Position numbers and translations under genes: made by a program. Positions 1 through 10,413 of a stretch of 64,000 bases of DNA are shown one piece after another; the first letter of the stretch is position 1; each line of letters opens with the position of its first letter. Origin of the DNA: Gracilaria domingensis (taxonomy: Eukaryota; Rhodophyta; Florideophyceae; Gracilariales; Gracilariaceae). Location of the stretch: contig VCMS01000013.1 of assembly GCA_022539475.1 (NCBI GenBank), positions 62,001 to 126,000 on the forward strand. The letters are read 5' to 3'. A model generated the notes under the pieces. That model was not told where the DNA came from and ran no database searches. It was given only the letters and a program-made list of their open reading frames with translations.

Positions 1-2
1 AT

Positions 3-986
3 GTGCTGCGCATCACTTCCTCCATACCGCAGATTGCAGATGAAGTCAACCTTTCGGAAGCAGAGGTCGGCAATATTCTCCACACTTCGTTGGCCAAGGT
101 TCTGGAAGAACGCGAAAGAAGACCCCGACCGCCAACAGATGATCTGTCTGTGACTTCTTGGATGGCTCTTGCAATTTCGGCTTTCGTAAGAGCTGGACGG
201 TCTTTGAATAGACCAGATTACGTGGCTATTGCCGAGAAAGCTGCCGGTCTGATAAGGAGATCAATGGTTATTCGCTTGGATGATGAAGCCGATGCTGTTT
301 ACCTGGCCCGAGCATATCGTGGAAAGCGAGGGATAATCGAAGCATTTGCAGATGACTATACGTACTGCATACAGGCATTCCTCGACTGTTATGAGGTCTC
401 AGGTGATTTAGAGTACGTGCATTTTGCCCGACAGCTCCAAAACGCGTTGGATACACGATTTCTGGAACAAGATGGATATTGCAATGCGGTAAAAGGTGAC
501 GACGATATCTTACTCAGAAGAGTTGAGGATTATGACGGTGCAGAACCTGCGGCATCTAGCGTTGCTGTCCTTAACCTCGTCCGTATGGCTTCCTTGTTCG
601 GCGATAACAAGCTTTGGAACCGGGCCAAGGGCATAATGAACTCTTTCAAAGCAACTTTTGAAACAAGTCCTCTCGCCATGCCACTTCTGCTCACTTCTGC
701 TTATCCTCTTGTTCGTGACTTACCACAGAAGGTCGTCGTAGTTGGAAACAACGAGGAGGCTTCAAATTTACTGGATGTGTACTGGTCGCAAGGCCTCCCG
801 CGCCACGTCAGTATGCTCAGACTTCCGTTGAAGAACTGCTCAGGTAAACTTGCGCAGTACTTCTCTGATTGGCAGAACTTGGCACAAGATTTAAAGAATA
901 AGGCGGCTTTTGTTTGCACCGGAGAGGTTTGTCTTGAACCAACTAGTGACCCTGAACGATTTCTGACAGAGCTTAGACAGCTTTAG
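3..986 (+). CDS. SPATA20/YyaL-like protein, C-terminal part (5' end outside window)
   Basis: The frame is open from the window edge, so the true start lies upstream; the first codon seen (GTG) is not a start. The 327 residues look like the C-terminal alpha/alpha-toroid half of the SPATA20/YyaL family, which has an N-terminal thioredoxin-like DUF255 domain followed by a six-hairpin-like domain. Supporting stretches are the DDYTYCIQAFLDCYEVSGD helix pair and EPAASSVAVLNLVRMASL, the usual N/E-P-x-x-S-x-x-A block. The molecular function of the family is poorly settled (redox or sugar-isomerase-like suggestions). The C-terminal tail VCLEPTSDPERFLTELRQL matches the family's normal end, so the 3' end is complete. 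Confidence 0.75.
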   Translation: MLRITSSIPQIADEVNLSEAEVGNILHTSLAKVLEERERRPRPPTDDLSVTSWMALAISAFVRAGRSLNRPDYVAIAEKAAGLIRRSMVIRLDDEADAVYLARAYRGKRGIIEAFADDYTYCIQAFLDCYEVSGDLEYVHFARQLQNALDTRFLEQDGYCNAVKGDDDILLRRVEDYDGAEPAASSVAVLNLVRMASLFGDNKLWNRAKGIMNSFKATFETSPLAMPLLLTSAYPLVRDLPQKVVVVGNNEEASNLLDVYWSQGLPRHVSMLRLPLKNCSGKLAQYFSDWQNLAQDLKNKAAFVCTGEVCLEPTSDPERFLTELRQL

Positions 987-1329
987 TACCCATGGAAGGC
1001 ATATCAATGACATTGATGTGTGGTGGTATGAGACCAAAATGGTTATCTGAATCGCCCTCTTGCGTGTACTGCATTCCCTAGGCCACATAGGCTTGAGGCT
1101 TATGCGAAGCTGCACATCCTCGACACAATGAACGAGTTGAAGGAAGTATTGTTCCTTTTCTTAAAGTGACATGAAGATGACAATTACTCGCACCAAGTCA
1201 TTGCAGAGGATAGGAGGGATACCGACGGTACGTAGAAATTCTAGTCTCTTTGAGCTTCGTGGCAATGTGTTGTATCCCGTTGAATTCGGGGCTATCCTTA
1301 AGGATAGCCTTCCAAGAAAATCTCAAACA
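987..1329. other. convergent intergenic stretch
   Basis: This is 343 bases between two convergent gene 3' ends. No gene is recognised. It contains TACCGACGGTA (around 1219-1229), a short palindrome with a single central base that recurs elsewhere in the window. Confidence 0.5.
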
Positions 1330-2862
1330 TCAACTTGACGCGGATTTCCCGTTTTTCGGACGGTATGACACACAATCATTCTTTGAAGAGTCCGCTTCGA
1401 ACAAAACCTCGTCACAGCATTCAACGGTCTCACAGTTAACCTGGATGGTGGCGTGGAGAATTCCGAAGTCCCTCGCAAGCATTCTCTGCGCATCCTTAAC
1501 AATATCGTGGCCTGTCGCTTCATTCTTTTGATACAAGTGAACGCTAAGCGCCGGCCTTCTGGCTGTGATGGACCACACATGCAAGTCTCCGACGTTACTT
1601 ACCCCTTCCAACTCAAGAAGCCTCGCATGTACATCTTCGAGCTGCAATGATGCTGGGGTGCCTTCCATTAAAACCGTCATCGTCTCTCTAGCTAAATCCC
1701 TGGTGGTCATGATGACAATGACCGCAAATAAAAGCGTACATAAAGGGTCAAAAAAAGCCCATGATGGCTTGATGATCATGACAATTGCAGCCGTTATGAC
1801 CCCTATGTTCTGTAAAGCATCTCCGAGAACATGAAGGTAGGCAGCTCTAATATTGGCAGACTTGCCTTCTTTCAGTGCGAGCATCTTTCGTAGGTCATTT
1901 CTCATCGATTGCTTCTCCTTTTCGTCGTTCTGTGGATCTCCGTCTGGGTGTTCGTGCGCATGCCCGTGGTCGTGGTCGTGCCCGTGACTACTCCCGTTCG
2001 TATGTTCATCGGTATTATCGTGGCAATGTGCATGTCGGGCGTCGTTTGAAGCAGTTGACATATAACCGTTTTCCAAGTCGGCTTCCTCTAAGCCATTTCC
2101 CGTATCTCCGGTTACAACACTATGATTGCGTACAAATGTGTGGTCCACATGGTCATGATGAGCATGATCATGATTATGGCCTCCGTGACTATGTGAGTGC
2201 GAATGACCACCATGACCGAGAACACAACCGAGTGTGATGTTCACGAATAGGCCTATGACGCCTAACACGAGCATCATAGACGCATTTACCGCTTTTGGAT
2301 TGAACAACCTTTCGATGGCATAAATGACCAAGACGATTGTCAATGCCCAAATAAACAGAATGGACACAAATGCTCCAAGAACTTCTGCACGTGCAAACCC
2401 GAAGGTCATATGCGCGTTCGGTGGCAAATGCGAGACAGAAACAGCAATTAAGGAGATCATGAAGCCAGCAAGATCAGAAAGAAGGTGAGCTGCGTCAGAC
2501 ATGATTGCCAAGGACCCAGCTAGGTGGCCTCCTACCAACTCAACAAAAAAGAAGAAGGTTGTGAGGGCGCATGCGTACGTTAGCGTTCGAATCTCGCTCT
2601 TGGCATCCATCTTCTGCATTGTATTAGAACTCGGCAACAAGCGGTCCGTTTCCTTCGCAGATGATACCATGCCTGATGATGATGAAGGAGGCAAAGAAAT
2701 TGGTGAGATTGCATCATCATCGTTCTGATCGTCATATGCGAAGAAATGGTTGTGTAGAGGCATCGGGGATATCGTCAAAGAGAGGCTCTTACGCAAAGCA
2801 CGAGAAATAGTGGTGGTGCCGTTGAGAAAGAGATAGGTGTGATGTCGCACGGGATGAAACAA
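1330..2862 (-). CDS. Cation diffusion facilitator zinc transporter (ZnT/ZRC1-like)
   Basis: A 510-residue CDF transporter that exports Zn2+ from the cytosol into the vacuole or another compartment in exchange for protons. Six membrane segments are visible. TM2 carries the metal site in SDAAHLLSDLAGF (H-x3-D), and TM5 carries the matching HVLGDALQNIGV (H-x3-D); this HD/HD pairing is typical of zinc-type CDFs. Between TM4 and TM5 lies a very long histidine-rich cytosolic loop (HGGHSHSHSHGGHNHDHAHH and a second cluster), as in ZRC1/COT1 and human ZnT2-4. A C-terminal ferredoxin-like domain (DVHARLLELEGVSNVGDLHV) follows. The first methionine gives a longer N-terminus; a later Met (MPLHNHFF) is an alternative start. 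Confidence 0.93.
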   Translation of the reverse strand: MFHPVRHHTYLFLNGTTTISRALRKSLSLTISPMPLHNHFFAYDDQNDDDAISPISLPPSSSSGMVSSAKETDRLLPSSNTMQKMDAKSEIRTLTYACALTTFFFFVELVGGHLAGSLAIMSDAAHLLSDLAGFMISLIAVSVSHLPPNAHMTFGFARAEVLGAFVSILFIWALTIVLVIYAIERLFNPKAVNASMMLVLGVIGLFVNITLGCVLGHGGHSHSHSHGGHNHDHAHHDHVDHTFVRNHSVVTGDTGNGLEEADLENGYMSTASNDARHAHCHDNTDEHTNGSSHGHDHDHGHAHEHPDGDPQNDEKEKQSMRNDLRKMLALKEGKSANIRAAYLHVLGDALQNIGVITAAIVMIIKPSWAFFDPLCTLLFAVIVIMTTRDLARETMTVLMEGTPASLQLEDVHARLLELEGVSNVGDLHVWSITARRPALSVHLYQKNEATGHDIVKDAQRMLARDFGILHATIQVNCETVECCDEVLFEADSSKNDCVSYRPKNGKSASS

Positions 2863-3920
2863 GAAGAAAGGGCAAGCTAGTGAAAAGGAGTGCGAGAGGA
2901 CTCGTGAGCAAGGCCCTCTTAACGATCGTTGGATTGCAGCAGTAGGACTCGATGGGTACCAGAGGGGGCGAAAAGAAGTGAGTATGGTCGCGAAACTCCC
3001 TCGAGAGCCAGGTGGGTGGGCAAAGGTTGGGGGGGGGGCGGGGGGTGCTTAAGGTGCATTTGACTCTCGCAGCAATCCCTCAAATAAGCCATGCGCCTGA
3101 ACTTTCGGCAATTCTAAGAATCTGAATCAGTTTCCAGTCCAACGCTGCTGCAGGGTTGCCTGGCAGAAGGGACGGAGTCCACCTTCGGTCCGATAAACGC
3201 GTGACATACACCTGGTCGATGCGTGGAGTCCACATGCCCTGGACCTACCAAACCGTAACGTTACACCCTGGGCCCACTACCGGCACCCTCCATCTACTCG
3301 CAGACCTAGACACCGACCAGTGGTCACGTGTTACGGGCGCTGGGAGCATGCTTTGTATCGTGCCCTTCGAGGGCATGCCACTGTCGGAGAAGGCTTTTCA
3401 GCTAGATTTGCGTTATGGTGGGGTATGGTGGGAATACACCTGAGTTACACACTTTCGGCAGTTAAGAACTCGAGTGCAGTTGTCAAACCTGCCCTTCACC
3501 TGTTGATAGAGGTACAAGATAGAGGTACAAGGGTACGTCATCATCATCATCGTATACAGTACTGTGTTACATTGAGGTAGCGTTGAGTACCAAGGGGAGA
3601 AGGGGTAAGGATAAACGCTAGGACGACTTAAATCCCTCGCCTTCCCTTCCAGTGGATCGATCGTATCATCTTATGCTATCCAACTCGGTGCGTGATAACG
3701 CAGCGGTCCTTGGTTAGCACACTCTGGTCCTTGGCTATCGCCCTCCGGCCCAGAATGACGGGTCATTGGAATCGTTTCTTCGAAATAAAATTTGGGGTGA
3801 TCACCTGCAAGATATATACCCAAGGGTAGCCCTCCCCCAATGCAGCTGCTATATCAGCCTGCCATACAGTAGAACGCAGAGTGGAGCGACTGTATCTATG
3901 ACGATGTTTTCTAAAAATCG

Positions 3921-3990
3921 TGATATAGCAAAACGCGGTTTCGCTATATCACTGATACAATATCAGCCTCAAAACTTTTGAGGCTGATAT
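3921..3990. repeat. Two adjacent perfect inverted repeats
   Basis: Arms of 9 bases at 3921-3929 and 3943-3951 enclose a 13-base loop. Immediately after lies a perfect palindrome with 15-base arms (3960-3974 and 3976-3990) around one central base. The sequence to the right (to 3996) is also the reverse complement of 3939-3950, so the two hairpins interlock. Confidence 0.85.
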
Positions 3991-4610
3991 AGCGAAAGTC
4001 AGCGATTGAGCCGTTCCAAACAGGCGTTCGTTCGATAAGCCAGTTATATCCACAACCTCGTGCGAAAACGGGTCACTCGACAGCAAAATTGGTCCCTCGC
4101 CTTCGGCTCGGGCCCAATTTTTGCTGCCTCGTGCCTCGTTATCGGCACTCGGCTGTTGATACAACTCATACCTATCATCAGGAAGCGGAGCGCTGTACCT
4201 GAGATGCTAATGTGCGTTCCTCGGAGACCTTTTGGTTCTAAGGGCCTTTCCACATAAAGACAAGACATGCACAATTGTCACACGTGTAATAAAAGAAATT
4301 AATATATAATAACCTTGCGGGCCGAAAAAATAAAAACAAATCTGATAGAGTCATTTCTCAAGTGTCTCTTTGCTGTCATCGCTCAAGGAGCGAGGACAAA
4401 CCGTGGACAATGGACAATTGCAGATTTGTCTATGTCTTTATGTGGAAAATCCCTGAAGACCTTCTACCGTAAAGATCGGTTGCAAAAATGATGCCGCCTT
4501 TGGATTCCATAGTTTGGAACGATCCGCAGTAAACAAATCAGGAACGCGGAAAAACGGTCAAAAATGAGGATCGTTTGGAACTGTAAGCTAGCAAGAGTGT
4601 AAGTTTCTGT

Positions 4611-4639
4611 GTCATGGGCCATGACTCATGGCCCATGAC
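4611..4639. repeat. Perfect 29-nt palindrome, single-base centre
   Basis: Arms of 14 bases (4611-4624 and 4626-4639) flank one C. The centre reads TGACTCA, which equals an AP-1-type bZIP site, but the symmetry extends far beyond such a site. Confidence 0.85.
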
Positions 4640-5848
4640 TCCTGGGAGCTTCGACCCTGATGAATGTTCGTTCGGTTGAGGGCCAGTGAACTTCACTGAG
4701 TGAAGATCCCGGATCTTGGTGGTCCATGGTTCCAGAGGAACCAAATTTAATTCCTTCGATGGCCCAGTTGCGGATGATGATTGTACCTTTGATGTATCAT
4801 GCAGCAAACGAGCGTTTCCTTCTGTGAAGACGCAGCAAGAGACGGTGTTTATAGCGTAGAGTAGCCGCTCAACTCCCACGGTAGGCGGGCGCTGACGGCC
4901 TTGACGGTATCGTCAGTGTCGTAGAACAGCACCATCAGTTAGAACGGTGCACAGGTGCCGAACGGCCTCACGGGAGTCGTTCACTGCAAAATATGGGCAC
5001 AATCGTAGCAAACAACCTTCCCAGGGCCTTGCATAATAAATTTGATAAAAGGTTGGGAACAAGTCATTAACGTTTTTGTTTGCCTCAATGTGTTGTTTGT
5101 TGCAATCGCTGCGGGACGCGAGGGTACGTGGCCGTTATTGCGAACAACTCTCAAGCGAGAAAGCAACATACAGTATGTACGAAAGTAGCCTAAAAAGACT
5201 AAAAGGATAACTTTTGCACGAGTTGTGCAGAAGATGCACATTCCTTGTGAGTATCTCGAGAAATTTCGGCTTCACTCGAATCAGCAAGCGCGGGGGACTT
5301 CTTCGCTCAAGCTAATGATTTCAACCAAATCTGAAATATCTTGTCCAGCCGTCTCCGACCGAACTCTTGTCTGAACGCGTGTTCACAACACGGTGTTCGT
5401 CAAGCTTCGCAAGCGTTGTGGAAATTCTGTCTTCTTTCACCTTTCCCTTCCCTTGAGTTTTGAGACGTGTGTGATTGGTCCCGAATTTACGTTAACGCTT
5501 TCACTCAATGTGTCTGGGCTACAAAGCTGACACAAGTAAAACTGATGGAACAGTACCATGAAGGACCTCAAAAACCTACACCGACAGATTAGTATTAACG
5601 TCCACAAACCTGGAACCGATACATATGAACCGTGTAGCAAACGAAAACCATAATGATGCGGTGAATTACAGGATTTGCCTAGAGACGACATCTGAGCCCT
5701 TACGCAAGTTGTTTTAGCAACTAACAACAACATTTTGGCTTGCTACTATCACACTAACCACATTGCCCTCAAGCAAGCCCTATTCCAGAAACAATATACG
5801 ATGCAGACAACGTGTCGATAAAATACACATTTTGTGGCAATCCATTAT

Positions 5849-7407
5849 TCAACACATAACACACCCACCGTCCTTCTTTCCGTTTCTTTCATCGTCATTC
5901 ATTATCTCTTCAAAGACATCTTTCATGGCTGCTATCTTTTCGCTGTTTTGGTTCTCAGCTTGGCCTGCTTCGACATATTCCTCAGAAGATGCATCTACAT
6001 CTTGAGACCCGAGTTCGGGGTTTAAGCTCTTTGTGTCGCAGTCACCGCCATGAGCCTTAGAACCCAGCGTCTCGATTGTGCGTTCTGCATGTTCAGTCTC
6101 AAGCGTGTCTGGTGTGTCTGAGGGATAAGTTTCTCCATCAATCGATCCCTTTTGGGGCTCAAGCTTTTCCTCTATTTCTAGGACATGCATGGATGGCTCT
6201 GCTGCCCCACGCGTGACAGAACCGGTCGATGGGGGTGCACTATCGTTGTATGACTCCAGTTCTGGAACACTTCCGTCTCCAGCGGTTTCTTCCGCGTGAA
6301 CTGGAGGCGAGCTAATTGTGTTACTCTCGTCATCGCGAGCATTCAGCTCTGCCAACGGGTGCACATCTTCTTTAGCGCATCAAGAAGTAGAAAACGTACT
6401 CGCATGTCAGAGAAAGCACCTGCCGTACCTGGCTTTGAATAAGCCCTCATTTGTTCACAATAGGACGTACCTTCTTTTTCTTTGACGCTCAATGTTTCGC
6501 CTTCCGGTACAGCTTGACGAGGCTGCAGAACAGAGTCCAAAGCATCGTAAAACTGACAAGTGTCTCCCGCAGAGGCATCCGGCTCTGGCACGCTGATGAC
6601 ATTGTTAAAGCCTCCAAAACCGTCAGACTGGATCTCATACAGGGGGGAATGGGTCCATTCGTCGTCTACGATAAACTTGCAGAGGAAATTTCCCGCGGGC
6701 AGATCGATAGCGGTGGACCAGGTGTCGTGTTGTTCAACCAAGGGGGAGGATCTGCTCCATCCATCCCATGAGCCCTTGACGAAAATGTTCTGATGCGGTT
6801 GTTCACGTGGATAGTTAAATGTTATTTTACTGGTCGGGAGGTGCGGTTTACCAGGCTGCACGTGCTGGGTTGTATCTTCCGATGGGATTCCGTTTCGCAC
6901 AGCGTCACTCGTCGCTTCGTGTTCCACGTCGGTTTGCATCTCATTTTGCGGACGAATACTCGAAGGGTTTTTCTGTGGCGAGTGGTGAGCAGAGGAGGGC
7001 TGATCATCGTCATGGTGGACATCTACATCCGTGACCTCAGCGATGGAAGCGTATGTAGACGGAATGGAGATGTCGAGAGCAGTTGGGGGATGATAAGCTT
7101 GCTCATCAGGTTTCGAGCTACTTTGTGCTTCCGGTGGTTCGATGTCCAACGCGTTGTTCATGCCACCAAAGCCATCGGAGATATGCTTATAGTTTGGCGC
7201 AAAGACCCATTCGTTATCGACGACAAACTTGAACAGAACTGTGCCAGGGCTCAATGCCATACGCACTTGCCACAAATTGGGGTGGTCGTCTGCTCGCTGA
7301 AGAGCGGCAAAGGATTGCCAGCGGTCCCACGAGCCCTTTATCAACACTGACTCGTGGTCTTGTTCGGCGAGATATTCGAACGTTGTGGGCACAAGTTGCG
7401 AAGCCAT
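5849..7407 (-). CDS. Twin AMPK-type glycogen/starch-binding protein with CaaX tail
   Basis: Two carbohydrate-binding modules of the AMPK-beta/E-set type lie at about residues 9-90 and 195-275. Each has the signature KGSWDxW, then a Trp strand and an F-K-F-x-V-D-x-E-W motif followed by DGFGGxNN. They should bind alpha-glucan (floridean starch in a red alga). The long linker and C-terminal tail are acidic and low-complexity. Exon 1 is 7407-6471 and exon 2 is 6348-5849; I infer a 122-base intron (6349-6470) from a GTACGT donor and a GGCAG acceptor that join the two open frames in phase. A nearer donor (GTACGG) is also possible. The protein ends in CVMC, a plausible prenylation box. No kinase or phosphatase domain is present, so it may be a scaffold tethered to a membrane. 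Confidence 0.75.
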
Positions 7408-8364
7408 ACGGGAGTGGGGGTGGGGCCGAGAGAAGCGCGGGCGTTTCCGAACGTGCGTGCTGGAGGGACAGAAGGGTATATGAAGGTACCTTCGGTAGAT
7501 GACTCGCGGGGAACTGCGATGTACTTGAGTGGTAAATAAGGAAAACGTTTGCTGTTCAGCTCGTAGAGGCTTGCACCAAGACGCTGCGACGCAGCGCTAG
7601 GCCGAAGGTGCACAAATGGGAGGTTATAAAAATATGAACAAAAGGGGTGCTCTACCAGCGCGATCATAAGCGGCGCTGGCGCTGACGTGTCGGACGCAGC
7701 GCGCCCGCGGCGCGCGGCAGCGCCGGCAACGTGCGGTGAGCAGCGCGTCGCGGAGCGGCAACCACCGCGATGCAAAGAGCGCGATGCGCTTCGCGCGCCA
7801 ATCACGGCGCAGAGCGCGCACACCTGTCGCGCGCCCACTGGCGCGCCAACACGCGCGCGGCGCTTTCGGTCTGCGCGATGATTCAGGTCGGCGCGCTGCA
7901 GCAACTCGGGGCGCCAAGGGCTACTGCGATTACTGTCAGCGCGCGCGTCGCTTGCCAGTTTGGCAAAGTATCTGCGCCAAAAAGCGCAGCGCAGCGCCCG
8001 AAACGTGCACATGCCAGTTACGAAGGTATCCACCAGCGAAGGCTACATCACCACCGCCATGTACGGCTCGCGCTGCCGTATCCGCTCCTTCCGCCCACGT
8101 CCACATCGGTGGCTTCCTTCGCTCCCCGCGCCCTCGCCGATGCGCCGCGTCCTTCACCTTCCCCACCACTCCCGCCTCCGCCGCGCGCCCGCGTCCTCCT
8201 CGTTGCGCCTCTCCCACTCCCGACTCTTGCGCCAAAGCAAGCCGACGTGGCCAACACCCGCCGTTTTCCAGACCTAACTCCACCACAGCGCTTTCCCGTG
8301 TACGAGACGTCCTGGTCCTGCGCTTGTCATATCCTCTTCCTCGCCCGTTGTATGTATTGAAAGT
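7408..8364. promoter_or_regulatory. Divergent promoter region with GCGC-rich island
   Basis: This is the space between two divergent gene starts. About 7680-7990 is extremely dense in GCGC and CpG steps, unlike the flanking DNA. Long open frames here on both strands are by-products of that composition and are not called as genes. It probably holds both promoters. Confidence 0.5.
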
Positions 8365-9582
8365 ATGCAGCACGGGGCGCATGACCAAAGTGGCATAAAC
8401 CCCAAGTCCGTCAACCCGAACGAAAATGGCGCCGACTACACTACGGTCGATTACGTCACCTCAAACTTTGACTCCCTTTCGTTTGCGGACAACCCCTTCT
8501 ATTCGCCCTATCCGTTTTGCAACAATCTCCAACCGAGCTACTCCGCATATGACCACAACGCAACCCTCACGTCCTCCCCGCTTTCTCAGATAGACTTGGC
8601 AAGTACGCAGCACCAACGTCTGCAACCGTATGCCTATTCACACGAGCCGCCTCCGTCCTACGCTGCGTCTTACGACTACATTCAGCCTGCAAACCCTGTG
8701 TCGCCTCCTGCAAAGCCCACGCTCAACGCCCACGCCCCGGAGTTTGTTCCATCGTTCGCAGTCTTGCCCGCAGAGGAGCCCTTACCAGCTGACCACCCCT
8801 TGTACACTCCGACGGTCTTCAATCCCCCGGAAACCACAGTCGAGCATGCGGTAGAGAACTTTGAGCGCCAATTCCCCCCTCTGCCGGGTTCGAAGACATC
8901 ACCCACCGACAAGGGAAAACCGGTGCTGCGGAAGGCGTTAGGCTGGCATGAAATAGAACATGAGAAGCGCGAGAAAGAGAGATGGCAAAAGCATTTGGAC
9001 GTGCAGCACAATTTTGTGCAGACGTTGGAAGCTGTAAATGATGCGCCAGAAACGCACGAACAACTAGCACCTGTTTCGGGAGACGTCGGTAACGTCTGGG
9101 TGTCTACGGGTCGAAGCGTAGCGGAGTTGTACGAAGAACTAAGGGCCGAAGCAGCAGAGCAGGCCTCTATTAGGAACAAGTATTTCGACAGGGCGGCCGC
9201 AGCGTTCAAGAGGAACGACGGAGCAACGGCCAAGAAGATGGGCGCTTTGGGAAGAGAGGCGAATGAGAGGATGAAGGAGCTGCACAGCAAGGCTGCCAAC
9301 GCCATTTTCGCTACCAGAAATCCGCCTCATGTTCTCGATGTAATTGACCTTCATGGCTTGCATGTAAACGAAGCTTTGGAAAGGTTGCCCTCTGCTTTGG
9401 AGGGCAAGCATGGCAGAATTCGCATTCTTACTGGCACTGGCCACCACACGAAGGGAACGGGGAGAGCAAGATTACGGCCTGCTGTTAAGAAGTGGCTGAA
9501 AGACAACGATTACTTCTTTGAAGAAGTTGTTGATGCTAATGAATACGTTGGCAGTTTCATTGTTGATATCGAAGATCGATGA
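8365..9582 (+). CDS. PAM2 + DUF1771 + Smr domain protein (CID5/7-like)
   Basis: A 405-residue protein with three recognisable parts. Around residue 115, TLNAHAPEFVP matches the PAM2 motif (L-N-x-x-A-x-E-F-x-P) that binds the MLLE domain of poly(A)-binding protein. Residues about 255-320 form the helical DUF1771 (ELRAEAAEQASIRNKYFDRA and following). Residues about 325-405 are an Smr domain with DLHGLHVNEAL and LTGTGHHTKGTG. Smr domains in eukaryotes are often endonucleases acting on mRNA (N4BP2, NONU-1/Cue2), so a role in mRNA surveillance with PABP is plausible. The N-terminal third is rich in Ser, Pro and Tyr and probably disordered. The domain order resembles Arabidopsis CID5-7. Confidence 0.85.
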   Translation: MQHGAHDQSGINPKSVNPNENGADYTTVDYVTSNFDSLSFADNPFYSPYPFCNNLQPSYSAYDHNATLTSSPLSQIDLASTQHQRLQPYAYSHEPPPSYAASYDYIQPANPVSPPAKPTLNAHAPEFVPSFAVLPAEEPLPADHPLYTPTVFNPPETTVEHAVENFERQFPPLPGSKTSPTDKGKPVLRKALGWHEIEHEKREKERWQKHLDVQHNFVQTLEAVNDAPETHEQLAPVSGDVGNVWVSTGRSVAELYEELRAEAAEQASIRNKYFDRAAAAFKRNDGATAKKMGALGREANERMKELHSKAANAIFATRNPPHVLDVIDLHGLHVNEALERLPSALEGKHGRIRILTGTGHHTKGTGRARLRPAVKKWLKDNDYFFEEVVDANEYVGSFIVDIEDR

Positions 9583-10413
9583 AGAGGCATGTAGAAATCT
9601 GTAGTACTTTCAGTACTTTGTCTTGCTTCTTGTCATGTATAACAAATTATGTCTTATATCGACGAATGCAGCATGTGTGTAATCGTTAAGCTGAAGAAAC
9701 GTGACGTTTGCCATAGCTGAATGGTCGCTGTTTGCATCTCATGACTTCTGTTCTTCCTCCCTGTTCACCAAGCGTGACGTTCAGCGTGTTCATCAAGAAT
9801 ACTGTACTTAATCCAAATCTCGAACACGTTGATATTGAAAGCAGCTGCGCTTAGAAGCAGATACTGGTATCTGCTCTGTATCCTCAGCAACGGGCTAGCA
9901 AAACGGAGCACAGCAAAACATCTCACCCCAAATGCACATGAAATTTGTAGTAATAAGGTGCACGGGTCTCAGAGATCGTGGATCTCCGTACCCCTAGTAT
10001 TTGTCAAGGTGCAGCACACGATTAACTTGCTCAAACGTCAAATAACTGAACATGTGAAGGAAAAAAACGATGATGGTTTCAGCACGCTCAAGACTCGGCG
10101 ATAGCGGTTACAGGGTACAGTAAGATACAAGGATAGAAGCACGTGCTTGCGGGTGTACTGAACTTTGGGAAGGTGATTTCCCTTTGGAAGCAAAGTCATC
10201 ATGATGGACCAATAGACACCGTTTGCATGAAACGGAAGTTGCTGGTGAATTTTAATTTTCCTTTCTGATTTCGTTCTTTGGCAAAGGCGATCTAGATACC
10301 AAGCTGGAGATCAGGTCCTTGTGCTGGAAAGCAGCGGGTAAGGATACCAACGAGGAATCGTTCGATTTTCGCCTGAGAGAGAGAGACGGTAGATTCGCAT
10401 TGGCAACGGGCAA
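9583..10413. other. Intergenic stretch
   Basis: Between two same-strand genes. I see no recognisable gene, only short open frames. It holds the 3' region of the Smr gene and the promoter of the IGPS-like gene. Confidence 0.4.

Larger units (their letters stand above)
2863..5848. other. 3-kb gene-free stretch with hairpins
   Basis: No gene is recognised on either strand; the open frames are short and unlike known proteins. It begins with a G-run around 3030-3048. It holds a hairpin pair at 3921-3990, an imperfect stem-loop at about 4080-4137, a 29-nt palindrome at 4611-4639 and a CAT repeat near 3540. Part of it must be the promoter and 5' leader of the zinc transporter. Confidence 0.5.

Noticed and set aside
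4538-4879. 113-codon minus-strand open frame
   Set aside because: It runs through the 4611-4639 palindrome and has no recognisable motif.
7341-8398. Several long open frames on both strands
   Set aside because: They lie in a GCGC-rich island where stop codons are rare; the translations are low-complexity and conflict with each other.
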